Source of the DNA: Ifrita kowaldi
Taxonomy: Eukaryota; Chordata; Aves; Passeriformes; Cinclosomatidae
Assembly: GCA_013398055.1 (NCBI GenBank)
Contig: VZRS01002411.1
Coordinates: 379,529 to 443,528, forward strand
Length of the DNA stretch: 64,000 nucleotides
Direction of reading: 5' to 3'
Made by a program: the position numbers and the translations under genes. Positions 51,301-62,219 of this stretch are shown here, one piece after another. The notes under the pieces are model-generated. The model saw only the letters and a list, made by a program, of their open reading frames with translations, was not told the origin of the DNA and did no database searches. The first letter of the stretch is position 1. Each line of letters begins with the position of its first letter.

Positions 51301-54300
51301 AACAGATTTTCTATTCTGTTGAGATATTTAAAGTCTGACTTACCCTATTCAATTCAAATGCATAAAATTAATTAGTCATACAATTTATTTTGAAGCCATT
51401 TATGTATTTATGTATACAAAGAACAAATACAATTACAGAATTGAAAATGCAATTAGTAAGTTAAGAATGCAGCGTAAGCATGCACTCATTCCCACTGAGT
51501 GGCATAAAAACTTTATTCCAGAAGGAAAAAAAGATAAAGCCTCAAGGCTCAACTCAAGACACAACACCTAAAACAACCACCTTTAGATAGAATAGATAAA
51601 ATTAGACTGTCATTAGACCTACTCTAGAAAGTTATTAAATACAGACTAACAAATACGTTTTTTTTCCAGTAAGCACCTCTGATATTCCTTTATTGCTTCA
51701 ATCAAGAATGATAGCTATTAAACTGTTTAACTGCTCAAGAAATTAAAGCGACAGGATAGATTGTTATGAAGAAAGAAACTTCAGAAAATTTCAAAAGGCA
51801 GTCCAAGTTAGCTGGATAACCTGCAAGTTCTCAAGATACGTGTCTCCCCCGTGTCACAAAAAGCCCTGAAATGCTATAGGTGGCTTTGTGGTCCACATTA
51901 AACAATGTACTAAGTATCATGTGCACCTCTGAGCTCAAATATTGTGATCAGCTGGTAACACCTGATAATACAGGTGAGTAGATATTTCTTTACCTTATTG
52001 AAGATCACCATAACTGAACCCAATTACCATTCTCTGCTCTGAATTTGAATGGTATTAAAACAAAAACAAAAAAAACCCAACATACAAATCATCCTGTCAG
52101 ACCTCAAGAATAGACAAACTAATCACCACAGAACCCTAATCAACAGCCAAAGAACTAACTGGAGTGCTCAGATTAGCACTTAGCTATCAAACCCACCCAT
52201 CTGAGGACCTCCAGCAAAGGTGTAGGGGAACAGAGACACAAGAGTGCTTCAATTCAGGAGGCTCATCACCTTAATTCCCACACCGGCTGAGTTTCCACTG
52301 CCTTTCACACCTGGGTCAAATGGAAATGGAGAGGCAGCACTGCATCTGCAGTATCAAATGCTCATTTTCCATATGAGCAAAGAAGAGTATAGTCCTATCC
52401 CCAAGCAGGCAAAGCTTCACAATTAATACTCTTGGCCTCTGAACAAGCACATTAGAAGACCAACTATTAGTAACCATGCCTATCTAAGAAATGCAACTTC
52501 TGGCCACTCTTTCTGAGGAAAAGGAATCATAATTTTCACATAGGTCTCATCCCTCTTTTCAAAAGCATCCTCTGATTTGGTCTCCATTAACAATACACAG
52601 GATCAGTAATATTCATCTCCTCCAGCAAATCAGAAAATAATTAGATTGTTCATTTGCAATCATTCTTCTCATACATTTACATTCAGCCTAAGAGGGGAAA
52701 AAACTCTCCCACATGACACAACATGCAGACATGTGATGAGAGTCATTAGCCAACAGAGAAAGAGTTCCTCAGGTAAACAAAGCTCACCAGACTTAACCAT
52801 TTTTATTTTTCATTATTTGACTCCATATAGTATTAGATTATCAACCAGAATATTGTTTCTTCTTTCTTAAAATTCTTCCTTAAGCAACTTCAAGAAAAGG
52901 TTTCTCCACCCAAAGGATACCATTACAACTGGCATTTTCCGTAACTATGGTAGAACAAGAATCATCTTAAGCAAAAATGTCATATGTAATGAAAAAATTA
53001 CTGCTGACAGACAAAGCACACCCACAAGTTTTAACTTCAGTGTACTCTCAAAGACACCAGCATGTGACAAGTCACCAGAATGTGAAATTTTGGAATGTGA
53101 GTCTGGTCCAGCTGGGACTCACGAGCTGGACAGGTCTGTCCACAGCCTGCTGAGAGAAGTGTACAAGGGTAAGTGCAGTTTCCTCTCTGGTGCAGCTCTA
53201 CAAGATCAACCAGTCTGTTAGTCATGAGCATGCACAGTACAGGTGCAGGACCTTCAAAGGGCTGCTCCTTTTATCCTTTTGCCTTACTTGAAAACAAAAA
53301 AAAAACCACAAACAAAAAAAAGGAAATTAATCAAGTTTGTAACACTCCTAACTTTTTGCTACACTAATCCATGGGATTGAGGAGGAAGGACAAAGGGAAT
53401 CACCAGGTATTTGGTGGTGGAGAAAAACTTGGTCCAAGCGTTGTTGGACGTACACATAGTTTTTGTCTCCTTGTTCAGATGTTGTTGAAACAGTAGACTT
53501 TAAAGAAAATGTCAATGAATCCTCATAAGCACTATACATGACCTCTGGGGTAATTAGCAATCATTCAAAAGCAACAAGACTAAAGTGTTCTATTCTTTAT
53601 TACTGTCAGCTCTTTTCTTGATCAGCATTTTAATAAAGATGGTTCATTGCTAAGACAGTTTCATGAATCAGTCATAATTACATTCTGACACGCAGTGAAT
53701 AGTAAAGCAAAACTAAGTATCACTTCATCAACCTTTCTAACCTTTGTGCAAGTATTAACTGTAAATAATTTTTACACAATCTTACAACAGAAAATCTGCA
53801 TATTTCTTAGCTTTGTGCATACTCTACCCTAACTGAATTTCCTGTGACCTATACCTGAAAAAAACCCCCAACATTACAATCAGGAATAATTACTTATCTT
53901 GCATGGTATTCAGGTATTGCCTTTCACAGACCAAATTAACTTCAAGTAGAAAAGGCTATTTGCTCTACAAAACCGTGCAATGCTTTACAGGGTTAACTAA
54001 GGGGTTTTTTTACAGTCTTTTCCCCTATATTCTTCTGCAATAACGAAATATGGGAAATTGTTACAATAGCCTCAGCTACTTTATGCTTATCCCAATTGCA
54101 AACACTGTAACAAAACTAAACAAAAAACCCCAAAGAACCACATGAACAAATTTTGAGGAAAACTTTCTAAATGTCATCCAAGAATCCTTTACAATATCAA
54201 GGGAAGTACTCACTCTCAAGTTGATTTGGGATAACAAGCATTTTACTTGTGAATTATTTTTCAGTGGACCTAGAGCACCAAGATCTGGGAAAAGAAATAT

Positions 54301-57300
54301 CACCAAATATAACTTTTTCAATCAATCTTTTTCTTTCACTTGTGACAAGAACATTTAAACTTTAAACTGAAGAGTTTAGCAGAGACAAATTGAGAGGTAA
54401 AATTCATTCAGTGGAAGTTGCACAAGTTTACATTACAGCCTTCAAAACTTTAACAACTAAGAAACTCCACTATTCTTGCTACAACAAGGAACATACGATC
54501 TATTGTACAACTTTTCAATAACTTATTTTTATGTCTAGCTACAAATCAGCTACCCCCTAAGACGAGGAAAAAATAGACAATTAACTTGTAAAATAATGGT
54601 GCATGAATAAAAAGAGAGACTCTTAAAATGTTCTGTGAATAGTATTTCAGATATTCAAACAAAAGTGAAAGAATTCAGGAGGTACAGATGTGGTTGTGCT
54701 GCCTCAGAGACAAGTAGCCTCTCCTTTTTTCCAGTCAGAGAACTGAAGAATGGCAGAGTAAACTTCCATGCACTAAGAATTACACTGAACAGGAAAAAAT
54801 CTTCCTTGCAGAATAAGAATAAATACAAAAGAAAAAAAAACCCACCTGCAAACCACAAATCACTGCGTAACACCCAGTTTTGCTAAAGGACGTGTAATGA
54901 CTGTAACTTTCAATCTCCTAATAAGCAAGCTGTGGTGTTCTGTGAAATACAAATGCCAAGAGTTCACACTGAATTTATAACATGATGTTTCGTAAGCTAA
55001 GGGTCAAATTCACCCCAATACATGTACTTCACCGGAATTATACCCTGGACGAAGTTGTTTGTCTAGATTTCTTTTACGCTGTTGTTTTTCTTTTTAACAT
55101 TTGATTTGTATTTCTTTTCCCAGTATTAGCCTTTGCTCCTGCCAGAACTGTTGGCAGGCAGGAAAAAAAAAAAAAAAGAAAGAAAAAAAAGTAGTCTTGA
55201 TTTACGAAACTGAATTTCCCAGAATAATAATAAAAAAAAGCGATTAAGATCTAAACAAAGGCTAAAGATGGCTTACGCTTAGCTCTGATGAGGTCCACTA
55301 CCTCATTACCCACAACTGAAAACTTCTGATGCATTTTGTTTCAAGGGAATCCAAAAGTCCTTGCTGTAAAGCAGGCTGGGGGGTGCAGGGTCCATTCACT
55401 CTTTCTGTATCACAACCATTATGTAAGAAGTATAAAACACTGCCTTTATGCTGCCAAACCACAATGACTCTTCTTACATCAAAGGGTTTTTGCCACTAGG
55501 GTTTTTTTTCTCTGAAATTTATTCAAGCCAAGGGCAGGGAGACAACAATTCATACACGCTAATTACACCTAATTATCTATTCCTTTTTTTTCCCCTTTCC
55601 ACCAGCTTCGGCCAGTGTTATTTGCTATCTGGGTTTCTCACAACCTCCCCTTGCCCTGTCCATCCAACTCAGCAGTAAAGTCTTTGAAGAAAACAGTTGT
55701 GGCTTCTTAGAATTTTAACAATATAAGGTTCAACTCAAATTAAATTATTCTATTATTAGTTTTGACACATTTATGTGTTAAATATGAAGGCCTCTTGGTT
55801 AATTTGGCAAATTCCTCACATCTCTTCACAACTAGAATTGCGGGTAACACCCTCTCTTGTAGGAGCTTCTCCTCATGCTTTCTTTTCATGATCTAAATGA
55901 AATGTTTATTGGATTAAAGTTCTTCTCTGCAGACCTCCACGGTGGCCTGTGACAAAGAGCTTAAAAGCTTTATTAATTGGCTCGGGCTTTTTAGGGGGAG
56001 GCAGGACCTCATTTCACATTACATCACAAGCAAACAGAACTGCCACGTGTAATTAGACTAATTTACCCTGATACAGCAGGAATCAACTATTCCATATCTA
56101 TGATATGCTTTCATTTACTCATTTTAATCAAGGAGCAAACAAACCAAGCCAGAGCTCAGGAAATCCTAACAATTAAAGAAAGGGAGAAGGCAGGAAGCCT
56201 GGCACAGAGCTACAGTAGCAACTTTTTCATCCTAAGATAAAGTTTTGATCTGCATCTAAATAAACTGTCTAGGAGAAAGTGTCTAAGACAGACACAAAAG
56301 GCAAACAAACTGAATAGTTCATCCCTTGAGAACACAATAAAGCAATAGGTACATTATAAAATACTATAACAGTTACATGCTCTGAACTACAGAATTCAAA
56401 TAACCCTTGTGTTTAAATTTAACACACACAGGCTTAGAAGGCTGAATGCAAAACGGATTGGTAGCTTCTAATCTGACACCTTGCCTTCTATATACAGCAT
56501 TTTATGACTTGATAGTCTCACAAATTTATCAAACTAAAATTACCCAGAAATTATACCGATGTTCAAAAATACTTGCAGCACAAAATACTTGCAATCATGC
56601 TGTATTTCCTATTTTTATTTTTTCTATGTTTAATTAGGTACACTTCACAAAAGATGAGTACTTCTATTACTTGCACAGAGAGAGAACAAGAACAAATGCT
56701 CCGTCTACTTAGAAGTTTGCTTGGTTACATACTAAGAAGGGAAACAAAAGGCCCAACATCTTCAGTAATGAAAAAGTCAATTGATAGGCGAAGCCATCAC
56801 AATATCAAAGGCCTAATCCCTGCAATTCTGACTCAGGTGACAGTTCACAGGGGTCAGAGTGGCTGACACTGACCTCAAAAGCAGGTTTTAACTATTCAAC
56901 ATACTGAAAGCTGCTGGGCTATCACACCATTAGACTGGAACAAACTGACAAATCAATTTCATCAAGGAGATGACTTTTTTGGGAGAGGGGGGAGGAGAGA
57001 GGCAGATCCGCCACTCAACAAATCCCTGCATTTCTCACACAGGTGGTTGGACAAAAGCTGACTGCACCATCAAAGACATTTTATATCTACCAAATGCCTT
57101 TGTACAAAACTAACTCCCACAATTTCCTTAGGGGCAGCTCTAAATGTTTTTTAAACAAGTATTTTTCACATTCTCAAACTAAACTATAGAAAAGTGAAAA
57201 TGCTTTTAAATTCCTCAATTTTGTGCTTTGTAGGAAAGGGTATACTTTAATTAAAACTACAGTCAGCAACATTCTAAATAAATAACCATTAACCCATTTC

Positions 57301-60300
57301 AAGAAAGACAGGGCAATACAGTGTATAAATAATGCATTGCTTTCTATTTGAGAGGAGTGTACAATGCTTACTGTTAAAAGTCATTTTAACCAAACAGTTT
57401 TAAAAGAAATAATTATTTGGTCCCTAATAGTAGAAGAAAAAAAAAAAGGGAAAAAAAGACGCTGAAAGTGATTTCATGTCCTACTGGCAATACATTTCTG
57501 GCCAATTCCTCCTCTTTTCTCAAAGCAAAATGTAGGTAGCCAAACATTTTTTTCTAAAATTGTGCCTTTTAAAGGTATACTCAGACTATGAAAGGCCCTA
57601 AAATGTTTTGACTTTCAGTTAAAATTTACTGTAGTGCAAGTCTATTGCATGAAGAAAACCTGACAAAAGGCGGAAGTTACGTATTTGGTATTTCAACACA
57701 GCTTGGCATTTTGAAGCGTCATGCTACGCTTCCAGGAAACCTTTGGAATCTCAAGAACTGCTCACTCAAGTTACAGACTCTACACAACAAATTTTTTGAG
57801 GAGCTTTCCTCCCTGATTTTCCAGAGAATGAAACATTGAACTAGCCACTGAATTAGAGTAAGGATTCCAGAACAGTTAAGGGTTGATGCAAATGTCTCCA
57901 TTAAATGTCTGCAAAACTTACTGCCAAAACAGTAAATTAAAGCACGCTTTTTCTTTTTTTTTTTTCCCAAGAGCCTCACATAATATCTTACATTAAGTTG
58001 TTAAAGATTAGTGCAATGTTGATCTGCAGGAGGGCAGGAAGGCTCTGCAGAGGGATCTGGACAGGCTGGATCAATGGACCAAGGCCAGTTGTATGAGGTT
58101 CAACAAGGCCAAGTGCTGGGTCCTGCCCTTTGGTCACAACAACCCCAGGCAGCGCCACAGGCTGGGGACAGAATGGCTGGAAAGTTCCACAGCAAAAAAG
58201 GACCTGGGATTAAAATTTTTTCACCAAAAGGGTTTGTCAAGCATTGGAACAGACTGCCCAAGGAAGTGACTGAGACACCATCCCCTGAGGAAAGACGTGC
58301 AGATGTGGCACTTGGGGACATGGTTTACTGGTGGACTTGGCAGTGATGGGTTAATGGTTGGACTCAACAGTCTTCAAGGTCTTTTCCAGTCTTAAAAATT
58401 CTGTGATTCCAAGATACATAGCTTTTTCTGTAAGTCAGCATTAAAACATTTAGAAACTTTGTATATTTCTTCTAGGTTGAGAGTAATAATTTTTGGAGTA
58501 TTTCTGCACTAAGCATTTGAACAAAGTAACTGTGAGCAATGAATGTTTTTTCAAGAACTGTCTTTAAAAAAAAAACCACATAGGAGTTCCACACACTTTA
58601 AAATGCTCAGTAAGAGATCCTGCAAGATTAAAAGCTCAATCAGAAGGAACTGAATCTAATTATAATTATAGAATTAAAAGATTTTTCTTCTTAATACATC
58701 TTATCTCTGTAAAGCTCTATCTTTGTAAAATTTCATGGATTGAAGAACCACTCTTGTCTGTTGCAGAAACTAAACCCTTTCATAAGGAATACTGTGTCCC
58801 AAAGAACCATAGCCACAACGACAAACTGATCAATTCAGAGTTTTCCCCTGTTTATAAAAAGTACCCCTTTGAGTTACCTGATTAAAGAATCACTGAAAAA
58901 AATACATCTCAAATTATTTAATATTGCAAAAGAAGAGAACACTGGAATAAGATCAGAATTGAACAGAGAACATACACAGGGCAGAAAAAGCTGCCAGTGG
59001 TGTTACTGACCTGCCCAATGACACAAACCCGGGGCTTTTATGTGGCCACCAACTGTAGGACCTGAAGTTTTTATGTGGCTCTAAAAATTGGAACTTTTCA
59101 ATTGCAACCTCACACAACAATCACTTGTCCCCAGTAATCTACCACCTAGAAAGACAATATGGACAAACTTTGGAAGATAACTGTATCTTTCCTAGAGTGC
59201 TATTTCACCCGTTTGCTTATTCCACAGAAACTGGTTTGCAGTTATCTTTGGAAGAAATAGGAACTCAGATACTGGAATTACATAGACTGAAGAAAATAAA
59301 AACAAAATTGAGGATGAACATGGGTAACTCTAGATCTAGGGAAGAAACTATTACTTTTGATCATTTGAAGACAAGAAAAGATATTTGTATAACAGTTATC
59401 CAGGTATCTAGAAACTGTGTTCCACTTAAGAGGAATGAAAAGAGCCTGAAACCTATTTCAAGTGAAGCATCTCTTCACAGAAATATACTGCCAATACTTT
59501 CCATTCATTCCACTTTCCCAAAAACTTTTGGAGGAATCTGAAACTCCTGTGTTGAAATTGAACTACTTTTAGTGCTCAAGTCTTATTTTAAGATTTATGA
59601 TCATAAAAGTTAATTACTGAAAAAAACAAACAAAACCAACCCACCTATTCGCTCCCACTAAACCCCAAACAAAAGCCTTCTGGGAGGCTCTGAGCCCAGA
59701 GAAAACTAGGACAGGAGTTAGTCCCAGCTGTCAAAGCCAGTACCAGGGCACGGGTCAGATGAGACCGACATTACCACAGACGCACATGGCTTGGAGTGAG
59801 GGAAAAGTTGAGAAGACAGTAAATCAAACATTTGCAAGCAACCAATGCAGTGCTTTCCTTTGTATTTTCACACAAAATCCTAGAAGAAATAATATTTACA
59901 TTTCCTAGTCACGGAATTATGCACAGCTGAGGCAGAAGCTACTTTATCCATTTACACTAATGCCATCACACAGATTCCACACACCTTGGGGAGGCCTCTA
60001 CCTGCATTTCTCAAACCACCAAAGCCAGGGTATCAATGTAGTTCTATCCACACCTTTGTAATGTAAAGGTCAATTGTTAAAATCTTACTCTAGAACATGT
60101 TCCAATGTGCTTTTTAAATGTTTACTTCTGCTGTGTTGAATTAAAAATGTAGATTTTGACATTTTTTAATTAATAACTTTAATACCATGCCCTTACCCTT
60201 CCACCTTCCAACCAGGATCAGAGAAGCATTTTGTGGACGAGATTCCTTTTGGTCCTTATGTCTTTGGGAAAGAATAATGCTACAGTGGTAATATTTATTA

Positions 60301-62219
60301 AAGAGGCATTGAAGGCACACATATTTAGAGCAGTGTTAAAACACAAAGGTGCTGGGAAAAAGAACAATGACAGGAAACCCAGAATTTTAGAAAGGCTCTT
60401 GTGAATTATGTTAAAATTTGCTTCTCCCTTCATTCATTATGATGATAATATTCATCTATCTCTATTCTGGGTTGTGCTACTTGTTTCTTTTTGCAGTACT
60501 CCATTCTCTAGACCAAGCCACCTTTACCGCTTCTCCCAGCATTCCATATACTCCCTTCTAAAAAATTTTGATTACTTTCCCAGTCCTGGTGAGGTGTTCT
60601 GATGCATAAACTACATTTTACATTTTTTAAATTCAGCTAGTTAAAAAGAGAGAAAAAGTAAACTATAAATAAGCATAGATGATAGGTATTCATAAAGCCT
60701 GAAGATCAGTGAAATGAAAGAGCCTTACGTGTATCAGGGAGAAAACTAAGAGTCAACAAAGAAAGACATATAGAAAAGAATGATTTGCTATGGTTGCTGC
60801 ATTTCAAAAAGCAAATGCATATGAAACTATTTCTATTCTTGAAAATACTTTATGATTGGGAGCTCCCACCCAATGCAGCCAGCTACAAAATAAAACCTTT
60901 TCAAGAATCTGAAATAGAAGTGGTTGTTAATTTATTTTTATGTTCCTGACTTTTCTAAAGCCATCCAGGTAAAAACCACTCTCACTGGTAACCTCCCTGA
61001 CTTCATACACAGCCATTCCAAAATGCACAGGAGTGCCACAAGCATGTCAATGGCATATTAACTTTGAAACCTGGTAATTGTACAAATGTCAGTATTAGAT
61101 AGTATTTTCAAAGGTGCTTAGGCAATTAAGCAATCTTTTGATTCTGAAAGGGCCCACTGAAAATGCAAGGCACTGTCAGCTGCTTTACTGCTGACCACCT
61201 GAGCAGAAACATCCAATCAATGCATCGATTCAGCAATTCCAAATCTCCTATCACAAAGCCAAACCTACCTAAACTCTACCTTACAAGTCTTTTATCCTAG
61301 ATACCAATACAGTTAACGTTATTTATGTATTTATTCTAGCAATACTTCTGTGAGGTCGGGAAATGCTGTTATTTCCATTTTACATGTCATGTCAATCCAA
61401 GCAGAGCAGGATAGCACAGCTGTATGTTAGCCCTCAATAACATAACAATACAAATGTAGCTTGTGAATGAAAAATATCTGCAACTGGTCCAGAACTTAAA
61501 AGTGTCATTTCAGCTTATGTTCCTTTTAACAGCAAAATAAGCACCAATTGTGTTATTCACACAGAGGAAGGATCTTCCATTTTTTAATTTAAATGAAGCA
61601 ATTATTTGACCTGCCAGAACACAACTTGCACAATGAAGAAAGCTTGCTTTAGAGCTGCTGCTTGTTGAACATTACGTGAAGTCTCACAAACAGCCATTCA
61701 AAAAACTACTTACACATGAGAAAGACCCAGTAACATGGTAATGGAGGGGTACAGAACAAACCCTACTTTCCTTGCATCAAAGGAACAGCAAGCTATTCTA
61801 CCATTATAAATGCAAGATATCCACAAATACAACACAGTATAAACGTTAGAGGGGACACTGTGTTACACAGCACACATGCACCAGCAGGAAAGTCTTATCC
61901 AAACAAATACATTCTGCTGCCTTAATCAAAAAGATAACTTTTTGTCATGCTAAAAATGTCCTGCTTTAAAAACGTCCAGAATTAATTCCAGAAGGAAGAG
62001 GTCCCTTCTTGCCTTACCTTCAATTAGTTTCGCTCTAAATAGTTAAAACAGATACATATAATCTGGAAACTTGCATCAAAGCAATCCTCTACAAATCTTC
62101 TACAAATTTATTAATAAAGCAGGCAAAACTGAGAAGCATTGAACAAGTGGCTCTCCTTACCTTCAGCACAGCAATGAATGGTACAAAATTAGCCCTCTGA
62201 AGACCATTTTTATAGAGAT
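27230..62219 (-). CDS. AFG1L: AFG1-like mitochondrial ATPase, C-terminal half (7 exons; 5' exons beyond window)
   Basis: AFG1L (LACE1) is the animal member of the AFG1/ZapE AAA+ family. It is a mitochondrial ATPase linked to turnover of nuclear-encoded respiratory-chain subunits. Seven minus-strand exons, each with AG/GT borders and matching phases, join into an uninterrupted 232-codon C-terminal part. The order of motifs is the family order. LYKNGLQRANFVPF is the end of the AAA+ core and its Arg is the likely arginine finger. Then come VQLDSGIDYRKR, SEADVEAVMDKLFDELAQK, QGRELRLNKACGTIADF, PLGASDYLEISKHFDTVF, RRFITLIDTFYEH, VRIICSA and GEEEIFAFQRTLSRLTEMQT. These agree closely with human AFG1L as I remember it. 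The Walker A and B exons lie to the right, outside the window. No frameshift or internal stop is seen, so the gene looks functional. Confidence 0.96.
27362..28099 (-). other. AFG1L: AFG1L intron
   Basis: This is the 738-base last intron. It is AT-rich, and I see no repeats or other genes in it. Confidence 0.9.
28100..28213 (-). CDS. AFG1L: AFG1L exon (VRIICSA)
   Basis: This 114-base exon (38 codons, phase 0) has acceptor CTCTCAG before 28213 and donor GTATGT after 28100. It encodes VRIICSAAAPLQSLFLVELD and then SGELQDNRVLMDDLDLSQ. The RIICSA strand is conserved in the family. The middle of the exon is more variable between species as I remember it. Confidence 0.95.
28214..29872 (-). other. 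AFG1L: AFG1L intron
   Basis: This is a 1,659-base intron. It is AT-rich, and I see nothing further in it. Confidence 0.9.
29873..30013 (-). CDS. AFG1L: AFG1L exon (PLGASDY ... FITLIDTFYE)
   Basis: This 141-base exon (47 codons, phase 0 at both ends) has acceptor GTTTCAG before 30013 and donor GTGAGA after 29873. It encodes PLGASDYLEISKHFDTVFVR through RRFITLIDTFYEHK. The PLG-DY motif and the RRFI-LID-FY segment are the most conserved parts of the C-terminal region of AFG1/ZapE proteins. Confidence 0.96.
34732..34793 (-). mobile_element. CR1 LINE 3'-tip fragment
   Basis: About 60 bases match the reverse complement of a CR1 3' end: CATAGAACCATAGAACAG, GGGTTGGAAG, then AAAGATCATCTAGTTCCAAC. 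It is an extremely 5'-truncated insertion in the same orientation as AFG1L. Confidence 0.85.
35001..35026 (+). repeat. TTTA microsatellite
   Basis: Six TTTA-like units with one interruption form a short simple repeat. On the minus (AFG1L) strand it contains several AATAAA words inside an intron. Confidence 0.75.
36345..36490. promoter_or_regulatory. Intronic GC-rich islet with CTCF-like motif
   Basis: Eleven CpG dinucleotides lie within about 115 bases, in an AT-rich intron otherwise almost free of CpG. CCGGCAGAGGGCAG at 36404-36417 matches the CTCF core CCASYAGRKGGCRS at all but one position. No coding exon or splice pattern fits the islet. It could be an intronic enhancer or insulator, or a remnant of an unrecognised repeat. 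Confidence 0.4.
42863..42963 (-). CDS. AFG1L: AFG1L exon (RELRLNKACGTIADF)
   Basis: This 101-base exon starts at 42963 after CCCATAG and ends at 42863 before GTGAGT. It encodes the rest of Leu, then TRPRILKVQGRELRLNKACG and TIADFTFEELCDR. A second AG lies six bases into the exon, but its use would break the frame. RELRLNKACGTIADF is strongly diagnostic of AFG1L. The intron to the preceding exon is only 256 bases. Confidence 0.95.
42964..43219 (-). other. AFG1L: AFG1L intron, short
   Basis: This is a 256-base intron with donor GTACGT and acceptor CATAG. There is nothing else in it. Confidence 0.9.
43220..43290 (-). CDS. AFG1L: AFG1L exon (helical segment)
   Basis: This 71-base exon has acceptor CTGTAG before 43290 and ends at 43220. 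The first base completes the Leu codon (CT|C). The exon encodes TSEADVEAVMDKLFDELAQK and then QND, and its last T starts another Leu codon. Two overlapping donors are possible (GTACGT after 43220, GTAAGT four bases later). Only the first keeps the frame into the next exon and gives the conserved NDLTRPR. Confidence 0.95.
43291..46701 (-). other. AFG1L: AFG1L intron, 3.4 kb
   Basis: This AT-rich intron has a TG/TA microsatellite at 44587-44632 and a somewhat GC-richer patch at about 45480-45680. That patch is open in several frames and is discussed as a finding. No gene is recognised. Confidence 0.85.
44587..44632 (+). repeat. TG/TA dinucleotide microsatellite
   Basis: An alternating purine-pyrimidine tract with interrupted TG units and an embedded TATATATA. 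It is likely polymorphic in length. Confidence 0.85.
46702..46784 (-). CDS. AFG1L: AFG1L exon (post-AAA segment)
   Basis: This 83-base exon has acceptor CTGTAG before 46784 and donor GTAAGT after 46702. It encodes KYCSTVQLDSGIDYRKRVLP and then AAGKLYY plus two bases of a split Leu codon. It begins at phase 0, directly after the VLK of the preceding exon. The first residue is Lys where I recall Glu in human (EYC). Confidence 0.95.
51086..51167 (+). repeat. Diverged direct repeat, copy 1
   Basis: CTAATCACCATGGAATCCTA, followed by a 35-base core shared without mismatch with copy 2 (ends GGAGTGCTCAG). A 3-base indel and substitutions follow, then the shared TTAGCACTTA. Confidence 0.85.
52119..52197 (+). 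repeat. Diverged direct repeat, copy 2
   Basis: This is the second copy of the repeat, about 1,033 bases after the first and in the same orientation. It begins CTAATCACCACAGAACCCTA and shares the core with copy 1. The sequence on each side is not similar, so this is not simply a 1-kb duplication. Confidence 0.85.
58018..58415 (+). mobile_element. CR1 LINE with internal deletion
   Basis: The left part (from GATCTGCAGGAGGGCAGGAA to about 58212) is CR1 ORF2 sequence. From about 58213 the 3' end follows (GCATTGGAACAGACTGCCCA, AATTCTGTGATTCC tail). The usual several hundred bases between them are missing. The frame 58074-58346 spans this junction. Confidence 0.85.
62161..62219 (-). CDS. AFG1L: AFG1L exon, first in window (arginine-finger region)
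   Basis: This 59-base exon starts at 62219 after TTTCAG and ends at 62161 before GTAAGG. Its first two bases complete a codon begun in the upstream exon (G|AT = Asp), and it then encodes LYKNGLQRANFVPFIAVLK. The NGLQR segment is a hallmark of AFG1/ZapE proteins and its Arg is the likely arginine finger. The upstream exon, expected to end with the sensor-1 segment ATSNRPPE, is not found in the remaining 1.8 kb. Confidence 0.95.

Larger units (their letters stand above)
46785..62160 (-). other. AFG1L: AFG1L intron, 15.4 kb
   Basis: This is the longest intron in the window. It is AT-rich and holds a diverged direct repeat (51086-51167 and 52119-52197), a rearranged CR1 (58018-58415), an A-rich run near 55160-55190 and a 138-codon plus-strand open frame at 59125-59541 that I do not recognise. 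No other gene is supported. Confidence 0.85.
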
